Source: Struthidea cinerea
Taxonomy: Eukaryota; Chordata; Aves; Passeriformes; Corcoracidae
DNA length: 64,000 bases
Assembly: GCA_013397865.1 (NCBI GenBank)
Contig: VZTI01005203.1
Span: 583,485 to 647,484, forward strand
Direction of reading: 5' to 3'
Both the position numbers and the translations under genes were made by a program. Every line of letters starts with the position of its first letter. Within the stretch, counting starts at the first letter, position 1. Of this stretch, positions 12,378 through 24,882 are shown piece after piece. The notes beneath the pieces were generated by a model. The model saw only the letters and a list, made by a program, of their open reading frames with translations, made no database searches and was not told where the DNA came from.

Positions 12378-15300
12378 GTAAGAATGCACTGTAATGTCAT
12401 TAATGTCTGCTCTTTCCACTCTTATTAATATAAATATGCAACTTACATCTTTTTTGTACTCTGCACAAATAAGAATCTTGAATGTTTTCATCTGTATGTT
12501 GCTCTCTTCTGAAAGTGAGCAAGTTTTGAACTTTTTTGAAGTAACACAGCTTTTCTTCCAAACTGTAACTACTGTAGTAAAGTATATTTTATAAAAGACA
12601 ATTTTTTCTATGATTCTGTGAAATGTTAGCTGTTGGTGTGTGGAGTTTTTCTTACTGTTTTATCAGAATTTTAAATGTTTAACTTGGATATTTAAAGCCG
12701 CTTGTATTGTGGCTGTTTATAAACAAACATTAACAGAAGCTACATGCTAATCTGTTAATATTAACAATAAATACGTTTTTTATTGAAGAACAGATTACAA
12801 AGTTTAAAAAGCCATGTTTTTTCTCTGAAATGTAGACATGTCTCCAGGCAGGCTTATCCTGCTTGCTTTTCCCACGATTATAGCAAATGCTATGCTCAGC
12901 AGGAATTACGCACTTCTCTTCTGAAGAGCTTCAGGTTTTTCTTGCATTCAGTGACCCACCATTTTCATTCACCTTGTTTACTAAGTGGAAACTTGTACTT
13001 GTGAACAAACATGTGAAGGTTTTCATTAATATTTAAATTGCAGTGTGTTCTTTATATTCTGCGTTAATCTGTTGGTTGCTTCCTTTAAAGTAAAACCACT
13101 CCGGTTTAAAATACAGTTTTAGGCTGATTCAGGAGAAGGCTGTTGTTAACTGCCTTGATCTGCTATAACTGCCTTGATCTATTGCTCCTCAGCTTGGCTA
13201 GTGTTTCTCAAACTGTTTGCTTTACTGCCTTCCTGCGGGATCAACCTGGATTTCTGGCACTGTCTGAGATGGAGCTGTTGTAGACTGAGAGACTTGATAC
13301 TACAAAGATGAGGCAGGCCAGTTATGAAGCTTTGTTCAAAGCTGTGTGATAGAAGTCCAGCATTAAAGATATTCCTGGAGGATGCTGGAGCAGTTAAGGG
13401 AAGGAAATAATAGCTGATTGAGATTGGTTTCCTTTGGCAGGGTTTTATTTGGTTTGGGGTTTTTTGTGGCATTGGAGAAACAAAAACAGGTTCGGCATTT
13501 GACTGAGTTTGAAGAAAGTTGCTGCCATGTATTTTCATGCTCATGGTGTCAGCCTCATCAGTTGATCATCATGCTGCAGGCTGATCCAGGCTTCCCTAGC
13601 AACAAACCTTGCACAGAAAAAGTTATTTGAAAATGTCTGGAGGTGCAAGGATAGCAAGTTGCAAAGCCCCATTTGGACGGATTTTAGTTGTGTCAGATTG
13701 CATGCACCAGTGCTTGCATTTCTTCACACTGCTTTGTCTTCCTTCTCCTTCAAAGAAGGTATCTCAAGCAATTGTCACTGAAAGCAGTGTGGAAGAAACG
13801 TGGAAGAAATGCAGAAGTTTTGACCAGCAACATGAAAAGCTGGCAAAAAATAGAAAATTGTATCCTCTTTTAAGTTTACGTAAAATGTAGAAATACAGAA
13901 TGGTGTTTCAGAAACAAAGGGCTGGGTTTGGTACCTACCCAACCTGATGATGCAATATTTGTAGCATCTCTGAAGTCATTGCATCTTGTGGGGTTAGTGC
14001 AAAGCCACATCTGCTGCAGGAGGAGTGCCTGGGCAAGGTCGCTACAGTAGTGGGAACATTCTCTTAGAGAGTTCAAAGCTTGACTTTGAAATATTGTACA
14101 TATAAAATATACATATAATGTGTGTTTATGCGCTCTCAGCTGCTCTCATTTGCTGAGATGGCTATAGCAGATGACAATGATTTTAAGAAAAGCAGGGAAC
14201 TCTTGTCTGATGAGGAAATGTTCAGTACAATGAAAATCGAGTATCACTGAAGTGTAGAAATTGGGGAGTGGAATAGTATTGTCATTTGCCTTCATTCTCT
14301 CCCTGCCAAGGCAAGGTCAACCAGAACCTGCCATTTGGATTATGATGTTTGCTCACAATAACCAAAGGTCTTCAGAATAAATTTTCAGTGCTTCAGAAGA
14401 AACATTTAAGATATGTGCTTATACTTAAGGGTCTGGTGGAAATATTTATAATGTATGATGGGAACTTCTCGTGTGTGAAAAGAGTGTAAAGTGTGTGCAT
14501 GTATGTATTCAACAAACTGCAAAATCTCCAACCTCCATCCATGATGCAACCAGCAACATTTGTGCCTCTAATTGCACATTCAGATTGAAATGTTTCACAG
14601 TGTCTAGGAATTTATAAATATGTGCTGCAAATGCTTATCTAGTTTATTCCTGATATGCTAAAGACCAAACTTCTTGTTCTGAACAGCAAAATGCAACTAA
14701 AATACACCTTTTTATCTCTAAGGATAGCTGCATTTATGGCTCTTTAAAAAGTTGCTAGCTGCAAAATCTTTTTTGGTCTTTCTAAATGCAAACAAATATG
14801 GCTAAGTGTCTCATCCAGTATAAACTTTGTATGCTGAAATATTGCGGTTTGATTAAGAGATCATGACATCCAAAAATAGGATGAAGACTTTATTTCTTCA
14901 TAACTTCCGTTTTCTTCTGTATGGAGACAATTCTTCTCGTTCTTTTATTTCATTCTTTCTTTTTTATTTTCTTTGTCTGTGTTTGGCTTGCTATAGGGCT
15001 CATGTTAAGACACTGTGGGGGCAGAGCCACAAGTTATCATGGAGTAATTGGTTCTTGGGCATCAACTGCCTGTAAACAGGCTTTTAGTGTGCCAGATAAT
15101 ATATTGCACGATCTGTTAACTCAAACTGCCTCCACTCATTGCCAGCTGAGAGCATGCAAATGAATGCAGCTTGAGCATGACCTAGGAGCTAAGTTTAGTG
15201 TCCAGGGTAACTTAATCACTCATTCAAGCATGTAGATGGCATATTCACAAACACAATATGAAATTACAGCTAAAGTTTGTTAGAATCTATGTCTGTGTGC

Positions 15301-18300
15301 GTGTATGTTTCAACATCTTGTTTCTAAATGCTCCATTGCTGTGGCTTTTAGCAGATAGTTCTGGAAATTTGTTCACTTCAAAAATGCAAGATGAGGAAGA
15401 ATAAAAAGTGGGAATATTATAAAATATAATGCTGCTTTTAGCAAGAAGTGTATTGGATTTTGAATGCTGGAAAATTTTAAATCAGTACTATTCTCCTAAC
15501 ATTAGTTGATTGTTCTGTGATGAACTACTTTTTCAGTAAGGTAAAAACGGAGGAAAATAAAAGTATTTCTTTTTGCTGTGTCTCTTGGGCTGCAAGGTGC
15601 TTAAAAGCTAAGAAAAAAGGAAAAGAAAAAGTAGAGGAAAGATACAGGGAAGGATAAGAGGGGAAAATACCCCTGTGTTGATGCCGTGAATTCTGACAGT
15701 CCAATGTAAAGTCATAGTTGAGACAGCTGTCATGTATTGGTCATGTCGTTGCACAGCTCCTGATTGGGATTGTCTTGTATGAGTCTGTAGTGGATTATGA
15801 GAGTTTGTAGTGGAGGATTCCTCAGTCTGTTCCTGTCTTTGTTCAGTCATTTTAGCTTGATAGTAATCTCTGTGCTGTTGTATTTGGAAGCTCCAGCCCC
15901 ATCCGAAGGATGCCACTGCCACGTTGTCATAAGCTCATCTTGAGGAGGTGACAGCAGTTGCAACACTTTTGTGCTCAGAACTACATTTCTGACAGTTGTA
16001 ACCTGGGATGGGAGGTGTACATAGGTGGGAACTCAGGTGCCCATGGCCTCCATAGCCTGGCTTTGCAGGTTTCCATGTGGATCACAGGAATTATGAACTC
16101 ATTAAAATCTTTGAATCTGCTGATACCTATGAGTTGAACATAGGAAATTTGGAAGGTAATTGCCACATATCCAGTAAAGTTCTTGCTGGAGTCACAGCAG
16201 CTGGCGTAGCTGTGAGCAGGTTACAGCTGGTGCAGTGTGTGTCTCCCTGTTTGTTTATTTTCTCTTTGGGAGACCTCATGTAGCTTTCCCAGAGAAACAG
16301 CTTTGCTGTAAGCCAATGTGATGTATAACAAACAAACAAAAAGTCTGCATATTCTTATCTTTGTTTTGATATACATAAAGAGAGAAGGCTTTCCAACGTT
16401 ATGGAAAACTTAACTTTGCCAAGGAGCTGATGACTGCTTGGTAGGTGGCAAAGTAAGTTTTAAGGCGGAAAATTACGGTGGGGTTTCTGTGTTTTGATTG
16501 AAAGCATACTAAAGAAATTTGAAGAATAATGCAAATGGCTGTAAAAGTCTCTTGAAGCTCATTAAAATTTACTGCATTTTAAAGGAGGTTTTTCTTCAGT
16601 TTTCCCAAGGTTAAAACGTAGCATTGCACGATTGAGCTAAAGTTAGCCATTGACACTTGTAATTTTATACCCATGTGAGCAAGTGACCTGAGCTACAAGA
16701 CCATAGGCTCAGTAGTGTAGCCAGCAAAAACAGCTCAGTGTCCACAAAACATCTTAAGTGGATTATTTTATTTACAAAACCCAATCAAAGTAGAGCAGGT
16801 ACAAAAGGGAAGATATTTAAAATAAGCTTTTGAAAAGAAATTACTGGAGTAGAATTTTCTTTTGATTTCAGGAGCTTTTTTTTCTTTTAATGAATGTTTA
16901 AAGCTGAGATTTTGGTAACTGTTGAAACTAATAAATAACTGTTTAGCTCTTGAGGTTTCCTGCCACTTTAATCAATGAGCAGTGGTGTGTTTCTCTTTCT
17001 GCTTTCTGGAGAAAGGTGTGTTTCATAGAAAACTCCCAGTGCTTTCTGGTTCATTTTACATAGTCATTTTAGAATAGACCAGTCGAGTTACCAGAGTGTT
17101 TTAGTAATGTGACACTTGGTTGTGTGTTGTTACCTTCTGTGACAAATAGATATTATTCTTCATGCTACCAACATGCCTTCTGGTTATGCACTTGTCGATT
17201 CCAGTTTCCTCTCCTTTGCTGGATAGGAGGCTGCATCTTTGATGTTGCTGGTTTCATTGGAGTTGTAAGGAGTCTCTGCATTGCTGTGCATGCCAGATCA
17301 GCCACCTGCTGTGTTTTGAGCTGAACCGAATAAATAACTAGGGATGGTGTCTCTTGAATTCTCTTGAACGTGAACTTTGTATGTCTGATGCTCAAAAATA
17401 GAGGTGGCCACTGACAGGATGAACTGCAAATGCAAATTTTTCAGGTAGTAGTGCCACCATTGTGTGCACCGAGTTTCTGGGGTCTGTGGACAGTTCTTTA
17501 CTGGTAACTGCCAATAAACAATTATAGGTGTCTGTTTCATGGTGGAATAGTTTTCTTTTTGGTGTTTCATTATTGCTGGTTTTTCTCTTTTTGTTTTGTT
17601 GTTATTATTTGTTAATAATTGATAGCTTCAAGAGCTGTTACCTTGTTAAGTCTTTGAATGTAGTAATGCCTCAGGATCCCTCATATATTCCTTAAATCTG
17701 GTTTTAATGCACAGGAATAAGAGGATCAAGTAGATGAGATTAGGACAATAGACAAAAGTGAATGAGATAGTAGGAGAACAAGGGGTAAGGAGAAACCATG
17801 CTAAGAATTATTTGAATGGCTTTGGGGAAACCAGTGTTAGAACAGTAGTTAGAAGGTGAAACTGATAGTAAAAGTGAGTTAACCTGGCTCTGGTGCTTGG
17901 AAAAAAACACATTTGTACATAAGTGAGGATCCTGGGGCAAAAAGAGATGAGAAAAAGAGTGGTGGGAAAAAAGGAAGCTATCCTTGCAGCAACAGTAAAA
18001 CCCTGAGGGCTCCCTGTCCTGACAATGTAGAGATTAAAAGTGTCCTTTCTTCTAGGAACTGCAAGCTTGAAAGTAAAAGAAATGAAGTAGCATTCTGTGC
18101 TCCTGCAGTAGACCAGAAGGAAATAAGAAGGCCTACTATGGATAAAAAGGCAACAGGGACCAAAACTGCTTTGAGAGTAGATAAAGGATATGCTCTAAAT
18201 CTCCCACCTTTTTTTTGGCTCCACAGATATTTTGCTAGAATTCTGTGAATTCCTTTTTAAGTCAAAGAAGTGTCATTCTAGGATAATGGAATAGTCTGAA

Positions 18301-20103
18301 TAATAAGTTATTGAGTATGTTTTAGAATCTGATGTTTGGTGAACACAATGTTATAAAATATGGGAGAAAACTACTAAAACCAAGTGCCCAAAGTAAGTGA
18401 CCCGTGGTCACATAAGAGTAGTTCAAAGCGAAGAATTCAGGGACTCTCTTATAGATGTGCTTGACCCCATTGATTTCACTGAAACTTTAGTTAAAAGACT
18501 ACTTTTCTGAATTGGAATTTTTTTCCCTAGAGCAATATAAAGATGTTAATTTGGCTTGCCTCCTATTGCCCAAATTTTTCCAGACTTATCTGTCCAAGGC
18601 ATCTTTTTTAAAGTAAAAGCCGAGGATTTGTGAAAAGTTAATGTTTTTTCATCTATTTTCTTTTGTGGGACAAAGAAGGGCTTTTGCCAGTCTGTGAACT
18701 GACTGAACTAAGCTGAATCTTACAATTACACTAATGTTTTTATGCCATTTGAATTGTGATCTGAGGATAGCAATATCTTGGAAAAATTACTACTTGGGGA
18801 AGGAAGTGTTTCTAATTAGAGCTGGATGTTTCAGCTCAAGTTTTGAAGAGGTCACAGGATAAGGGTTCCCCTTTGACTAGGATCCATGTGCATGCTTGTA
18901 TTTCCATGGGAATTAACATAGTTCTTAACATCAACTTCACTAAAGTACTTCTCTGCAGGTAGAAAAGGCAGCAAAGATATGAATGGTTACACTTTGCCAA
19001 AAAAGAGGATTTGTGTGAGAGTGGTGTGAGTGGAAAAAAGGACTGGGGCTTTCTTTTTTTGCCAATCAGAAGAAGAAATACTGTGCCTCAAGTGAATAAT
19101 TTGAGTGCATTTTGGAGACATGAGATGTGTTCATACCTCAAGAAAGAAAAACAGAAAGAGAAGAAGAACCCTAGCACTCCCCCCACACTTTTAACATGGA
19201 TCGTAAGCAAATGTGCTGATGTTGAAAGTAGGGAGAAGATCATTTAAACTGAGATGTCGCTCATTCACTGAAGGCTGATGAAGTTTCCTACTTGTAAAAT
19301 CAGCTGTCATTGTCCCTTTATTAAAGGGGCAAGAATAGAGTCTCCTCTAGGGACAAGACTAGAGTGGAGGTTTGAGTCTCTGATTTGAGTTCAGCGGCCT
19401 TTCTAAAATTCTGTCCTGTTTCAGTCATGGTCTAAATGTGGGAGCTGTAGCATGAGGCTTTTGAGCTTTTGTATGGACTATGATTGTCATTGTCCCTTAT
19501 TGCCCTTAAATCTCCAAAACAAAAGTGTGCAATAAATCATGTTCAATTGAATATAGTGAATTTTGTGTCCTGTTTTATTTAAGAAGCAGTTGATCTGTCA
19601 TTTTTGAGGTTTATGATGATGTGGAAGGTGGAGAGGGATAGTTGAGTTCTAGAAACAAAAGTGTTGGTTACTTAACTTAAAATATTCTATTATTTCATTC
19701 AAAGTTTGAGCAGTGGGAATAAAAGATCTCATGCTTTACTACAGAAAGTATTAATACATGCTTAGAGTATTGTGATGGATGGTTTGTTAATGAAACTGGT
19801 GAGACTTTTGTGCTGTAATAAAAATGTCTAAATTCAATATATTCTTTTTAGAACTTTTGCCAAAATAATCTTCTCTTTTTCTGCTATCATAGTAAATTGC
19901 TTAAATAGAAGACACATGTATATTAGCATTCCAGCTTGAGCTAGAGGCTAACATTGTGGCAGTGTTTTTGTGAAGATAAAGTAATCTTATTGAAATTTGC
20001 TGTACAAATATTCTTCATTGAAATCAAAAGCTGTAAGTTCTTATATCCTTAGCCAGGCTGACATCAGCAAAAATTTGATTAATCTTTTTTCTTGTTTTGC
20101 TAG
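12378..20103 (+). other. MTHFD1L: intron e4-e5
   Basis: 7726 nt. AT-rich. Contains a 19-bp tandem duplication (13148-13185). Frames that stay open for about 100 codons (for example 15608-15922 minus and 17913-18248 plus) match no protein family I know, have no convincing splice borders and are treated as chance. No CR1 or LTR piece is seen here. Confidence 0.8.
13148..13185. repeat. 19-bp tandem duplication, two copies
   Basis: AACTGCCTTGATCT occurs at 13148 and again at 13167, giving two 19-bp units that differ only near their ends. Intronic; no evident function. Confidence 0.85.
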
Positions 20104-20240
20104 AATAACCCCTACACCCCTAGGAGAGGGGAAAAGCACAGTCACGGTTGGTCTCGTTCAGGCGCTTACTGCACACCTTAACATTAATTCCTTTGCTTGT
20201 CTGAGACAACCTTCTCAAGGACCTACATTTGGAGTTAAAG
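20104..20240 (+). CDS. MTHFD1L: MTHFD1L exon e5: ATP-binding motif of formyl-THF synthetase
   Basis: 137 nt, phase 2 in and phase 1 out. It reads ITPTPLGEGKSTVTVGLVQA, then LTAHLNINSFACLRQPSQGP, then TFGVK, with the next Gly split. Acceptor TGTTTTGCTAG, donor GTATAT. PTPLGEGKST is the phosphate-binding loop of the formate-THF ligase family, and the CLRQPSQGP segment is a second invariant block. FGVKG begins the family signature G-[LIVM]-KGGAAGGGY, which is completed by e6. From memory only two residues differ from human over 46, so this exon is under strong constraint. Confidence 0.97.
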
Positions 20241-21476
20241 GTATATAATATTTGCAGAACCTATGACTTTTCATATTAAAAGGAATACTGCTATTTCGCT
20301 TTTTTATTTTATTTCTTCTTTTTAAATTTCTTAATTACTTCGCTCAGTGGATTTCCCCAGTGGTAGCATATTCGATGGTTTACTACATAGGTAATTAATA
20401 GATAAGGTTTTCTTGCACATGATTTCCTGTGCAAGGTTCTTACCTATGTTCATGCACTAAACATGTATTGATAATGCAGATAAAGCGTAAACATAATGAA
20501 AGACAGAGGGTTGTATTAGCCAGGAGGAATTTTGTGTGACTACCCACCCTTCCAGTTGCCCCTCTACTTGGAGGCTCTTTAAATGTGTTTCTAAATGTTA
20601 CTATCTAATTATTCCTTGAGAAAGAGTCCATACTGGATATTTCCAGGCAGTACAAGGAAGTTAGCAGTTGTGGTTCAGCTGTGTCAGCAGCGTACATTTG
20701 GCTAGGTCTGAACCTCTTTGTTCTCCTGAGCTGTCGCCTCTAATCATGGGCTGCTGCTTTTTTGCCTAGAAACTCTGTAAGAGCCTGAGAGCCAGGTAAG
20801 ACCCACCCAGATTTCAAGCCCATCTTCAATTCTGATAGGAAGTAATGCAATCTTTTTTTTGCCATTTCTCAGCTGAAATTGGTGCCTAACTGGGCAAGCA
20901 CTCCCCATCTGCTCTGCTTTGCTTTGCTGAAGTTTAAGTTAACAAGTTTGGTTTCAGCTGGAAGGCTCCTGGTGCTTGGTGCTTCTCAGCTAAGACTGAT
21001 GCGTGTGAGTGCTTTAATCCCTTCACTCAATTTGTGCATAGGGAACAGCAAATTCCTTTGCCTGTACCATGAGAGGTAGTGGGGAAGGAGTGCTCAGGCA
21101 AGGGTGTGAAGGTTTCATTCGGAAGCAGTGCTTGCTTGTGATTGCTTTGTCTGTCCACCCAGCAGCTGCATGTGCATGACTGTGTCCTGAATCTGGGCAG
21201 GAGCAGAGGGTAGCCCTGATGCTGCCAAAGCCTGCACCACCCATCATGTGCAGGCTTTCATTTCAGAGCAAGAATTCCCTTTTTAGTACCTGCTGGGAAA
21301 AAAGCCAGCAAGATTAAGGAAATCATGTTTGTTTGGGTGCATTACAGATCTTCTAATAGAAATCAAAATGCCAAAAATGTGTCGTCATTGCTGTATGTTT
21401 CACTTTGTGTGTTTAAAGATGGTTGGTTTTTTCCAAAGCTGATGCGACTGATGTGACCATGTGCTTCCCTGTGCAG
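20241..21476 (+). other. MTHFD1L: intron e5-e6
   Basis: 1236 nt. The middle (about 20700-21240) is somewhat GC-richer than the flanks, but no repeat or gene is recognised. The acceptor tract ends CTTCCCTGTGCAG. Confidence 0.85.
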
Positions 21477-21523
21477 GTGGAGCTGCTGGTGGTGGATATG
21501 CTCAAGTGATCCCCATGGAGGAG
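21477..21523 (+). CDS. MTHFD1L: MTHFD1L exon e6: GGAAGGGY family signature (47-nt micro-sized exon)
   Basis: 47 nt, phase 1 in and phase 0 out. The split codon gives Gly and the 15 codons read GAAGGGYAQVIPMEE. Acceptor CCCTGTGCAG, donor GTGAGA. With the end of e5 it forms GVKGGAAGGGYAQV, the first formate-THF ligase signature, which lies in the active-site region of the family. The exon is too short to be found by length, and it is supported by exact phase fit on both sides plus the motif. It is the shortest coding exon in the window. Both bordering introns are short, 1236 and 848 nt. Confidence 0.97.
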
Positions 21524-22371
21524 GTGAGACAGCCTCAACTTGCAGTCTGTGATATGGTTTAATGGGCATGATGGTATTCAGTTGAAGATTGGACTTGATG
21601 GTCTTGGAGGTCTTTTCCAACCCTAATGATTCTATGATATTCCCAGTGCTTGTTTGGAAATGTGTGACAGTTTCACCCCAAGAGAGTCTAATTTAGAGCT
21701 CAGCAAAACCTCTCTGGCCAGAACTGTTGAAAACCACCTTGACCATGCACAGCTGGTCCAAGCAGAGTTCTAGTGTCAGCCCTGAAGTGCCATTAAAACT
21801 GACCTTCCGACTCATTCTGTCAGACACATAAAAAATACAGTACCTATGTAACACAAGTCTTAAATTAAGATGCTCTTTTCAGAGTTTTCAGAAAACTTTG
21901 TTCATCAAACTTTGTATCAGCAAAGTTCATGCCTGTTAGGTTAGGGGCAGTTCTCCTGCAGAAAGCTGGCATACACCCCAAAGCCAGCATGCTTGCTGTG
22001 CTCTGGGGCAGATTCAGCAGTAATGCACACCTCTGGTCCAGGTCAGTTAGTAACTACTAACACTAAACTGATTCAGTATTAATGATGTGGAACTGTAGCC
22101 CTTGGTTTCTTATTCTTGAATCATTTAGCAAAGAATGAAGATGTTCTTGGCTTTGTTTGGCTACACTTAGAGTAGTTTACCATGTACTGAGCTGAAAACA
22201 AATCCTTCATGTGGCTCAGTGTATTTTCACCTGGAAATCTTTAGCCTACCCTGATAGCTGACTAATCAGAGCTTCAGTCTCAAGGAGATAGCAACAATTG
22301 CTGCTGCGAATTTGTATTAATTAATTGAATTAAGTATTTTCTGATAAAAAGATCTTGTTTCCCCCTGCTAG
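21524..22371 (+). other. MTHFD1L: intron e6-e7
   Basis: 848 nt. A short CR1 3'-tail fragment lies at 21566-21638, starting 42 bases past the e6 donor. The rest is unremarkable, ending in the acceptor CCCCCTGCTAG. Confidence 0.85.
21566..21638 (+). mobile_element. CR1 LINE, short 3'-tail fragment
   Basis: About 70 bp reading GGACTTGATGGTCTTGGAGG, TCTTTTCCAACC, then TAATGATTCTATGATA. This is the 3' end of a CR1-type LINE with its octamer-like ATTCTATG tail, in sense orientation with the gene. The remainder of the element is missing (5' truncation). It sits just downstream of the e6 donor site. Confidence 0.8.
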
Positions 22372-22479
22372 TTCAATCTTCATTTGACTGGAGATATTCA
22401 TGCTATAACTGCTGCAAATAATTTGCTGGCTGCTGCTATTGATGCTAGGATCTTGCATGAGAATACTCAGTCTGATAAG
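22372..22479 (+). CDS. MTHFD1L: MTHFD1L exon e7: synthetase core, LTGDIHAI block
   Basis: 108 nt, phase 0 in and out, 36 codons: FNLHLTGDIHAITAANNLLA, then AAIDARILHENTQSDK. Acceptor CCCCCTGCTAG, donor GTGAGA. FNLHLTGDIHAITAANNLLAA is one of the most conserved blocks of formate-THF ligases from bacteria to animals, and the following ID-R--HEN segment is likewise family-typical. From memory two residues differ from human. Being symmetrical in phase, its loss would not shift the frame but would remove the core block. Confidence 0.97.
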
Positions 22480-23385
22480 GTGAGAATTACTTTCTCATAT
22501 CCAGATGACATTTTTTCTTTTCAGTTTTTCAATAAACTGCATTTCAGAGAAAAACATGTTGTTTATTGTTTTATATTTTCACCATGTGGACAGTAACTTG
22601 CTGCAGCCATTCTATGTTCTGCTGGGAAGTTTTCCGTATACAATATATTTTTCTGGCAAATAGCTATCATAAGGTAGTCTTTTAAGATAACAATCTCATG
22701 CCTGGAAGATTGACTACTCTTTCAGACGGTACTAAATAGTGTAATAAAGCATGTTCTCCCTATGTATAATCTTATTCTTTTTAATAATTTGTAGACTCAC
22801 TTTAAAGTTACAAATTGTATTTCTGATGTGTAGTTGGGTATGATGTACCTTAAGAAGAAGGAGTTATGGGGAAAATAAATTAGATCCTTGTCCCTTTGAT
22901 AAATATATTGTGACCTTAAAACAAGTCTTAAGTTGGGGCTTTAAAGGGAAAGGAAGACATCAAAGAAGGAGTCTCTTCTTTCTGTCTGCAGTATTAAAAC
23001 TGAGCAGCATTGACATATTCCCTTTGCTTGGTATATTTGTACACAATGTACAAGCGTACATTTAGGCGAGTTTGGAAATTATAATTGTAGTTTAAATACT
23101 TTGGATCTTGGTTAAAGTTTTAAAAGGTTCCCAGTTTCAAAATTAATATATATTTTTTTGGTGAAACAGAGAAAACCAGTAATTTCTGGCAATTGTATTT
23201 TAGGCTGTTAAATTGTAGACATGGCTCAGAAGCCTGCCACCTTCTCAGAATTGTTTTTTAAATCTCTAACCAGAAGTCCATAACCTATGTGGTTAGGACA
23301 TTCTTACTGAAATTAGGTGGAATAAATTTAAAACGCATTAGCTTTTTATAACTTTTTCTTTCAACTTCTTGTGTGGTTTTTCTAG
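22480..23385 (+). other. MTHFD1L: intron e7-e8
   Basis: 906 nt, AT-rich, no feature recognised beyond the donor and the acceptor TGGTTTTTCTAG. Confidence 0.85.
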
Positions 23386-23460
23386 TCTTTGTATAATAGG
23401 CTGGTTCCAGCAGTTAATGGCGTGAGAGGATTTTCTGCTATTCAGCTTGCCCGTCTGAGA
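23386..23460 (+). CDS. MTHFD1L: MTHFD1L exon e8: synthetase domain, short exon
   Basis: 75 nt, phase 0 in and out, 25 codons: SLYNRLVPAVNGVRGFSAIQ then LARLR. Acceptor TTTTTCTAG, donor GTAAGT. The LYNRLVP--NG-R-FS-IQLARL pattern matches MTHFD1L of other vertebrates. Several substitutions from the remembered human sequence cluster here (Ser for Ala at the first residue, Ala for Leu, Gly-Phe-Ser-Ala for Glu-Phe-Ser-Glu, Arg for Lys at the end), so this surface segment is less constrained than e5 to e7. Confidence 0.96.
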
Positions 23461-24779
23461 GTAAGTTGTTAATTCAGTCTCTCCTCAATTATAGTGTCTC
23501 TTCATGAAATGTATTCTCTTACACAACTTGTTTAAAATGATTTGATGTGTGAGACTGAGTTTGTATAAACCCTCATGAATATATCAAGTCTAGACTTTTT
23601 TCTGAAAGTATCATCCTTGGAGTAATAGGATCTGGGTCTGGTATTATTTTTATAACTAATGTTTTTGCTATTCTTTTCTCCTGAAATAAACCAGTAATGT
23701 TTTTAAATGCTGTGTCTTTTCTGATGAAATGTTAGAGTTTTTAAAATACTTTTCCAATTATGGTATAGTCGCGTTTGAAAGCTCACATTCTTTGGTTTTG
23801 CAATATTTTCTGATTTTGAAAGTTTAATATGGCATATATTTCTGGGGTTTTATTGATGTCAGTTTGACAGTGTTCTTCCTTCAAGGGGTGCATTTGTATG
23901 TTCAGTTTATTTTTGCATCCCATCTTGCTTGCTGAATGCTTCCAGAAGAGCTTCCTGTGCAATTCATGTATGAATTACATGTCTGGATTTGAGAGTGCCA
24001 CTCTGATAAAAACCTAGAGAGGAACACAGTCCATTAGTATAGGAGAAAGAGAATATGAACCCCTTGAATATGACCCTTAAGGACAGCTCCAGTTCTTCTG
24101 TGGCCAGTTCCATATTTGTTGTTGGCTTATGAGTCCTGACTGGTCATGTGTCAGTCATCAGATGGCAATGGAATTGGGGGCTAGAAAGAAGGATAGAGGT
24201 AGTGCCAGCTTCTGTTTTGGCAGGGGGAAAAAGAGTTCTCATAGCATTTTAAGCTTTTGTGCTACTCAGTTGAATGTCAGTAAACTACAGTGGAGATGAT
24301 GCCTGCTTGACTCTTAAGGCAGAGTCAGGCTCGGAGATTGTTCCACTGGAATTTTGGAATATTTTCATTTTGTTCTTGTTTACACTGTTACAGATAACAG
24401 GTTAGGGAAAGAGGGGCAGTGTTTGCTTTATTCATGACATACCAACTATCTCTATATTTGAAATGGATTTCTCTCTTCACCTGAGCTGCAACTGAGTAAA
24501 GAAAAATTTGGCTTTATAACATTCAAATACATGAATCATCATTTCCAATATAATTGAATTATTTTGTTGTGAATTATTCTCAGTATAATGATTCCTTATA
24601 TCTAACAAGATGTCCATTGTAAAGTAATCATTATGGGATCAGGTTACATTTTTCTCAAAACAGGATTACTAAGATTGAAACTCCTCACTTACACGTGTGG
24701 GGTTGATAAGCCAGAGCAGCTACACCATTTGAAGCAAATAAGCCATTTCATTGCACTTCTTGAACTTGTTTGTGCGTAG
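23461..24779 (+). other. MTHFD1L: intron e8-e9
   Basis: 1319 nt, AT-rich, no repeat or gene recognised. It ends with the acceptor CTTGTTTGTGCGTAG. Confidence 0.85.
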
Positions 24780-24882
24780 AGGCTGGGAATAAACAAGACT
24801 GATCCTGAGACTTTAACAGAAGAGGAGATCAGCAAATTTGTGCGCCTTGACATTGACCCATCAACCATAACATGGCAAAGAG
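24780..24882 (+). CDS. MTHFD1L: MTHFD1L exon e9: synthetase domain, IDPSTITWQR block
   Basis: 103 nt, phase 0 in and phase 1 out, 34 codons: RLGINKTDPETLTEEEISKF then VRLDIDPSTITWQR, with the next Val codon split. Acceptor TTTGTGCGTAG, donor GTATGT. LGI-KTDP--LT-EE--KF-RLDIDP-TITW-R is typical of eukaryotic formate-THF ligase domains; the TITW-RV-D-NDR block continues into e10. The start is fixed by phase 0 joining to e8. Confidence 0.97.

Noticed and set aside
15608..15922. 104-codon minus-strand open frame with Gln/Thr-rich translation
   Set aside because: No family resemblance, no promoter or splice context; likely chance.
17913..18248. 111-codon Lys/Glu-rich open frame on the plus strand
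   Set aside because: No recognised domain, no good acceptor/donor pair, composition simply follows A-rich DNA. It is not part of the MTHFD1L frame between e4 and e5.
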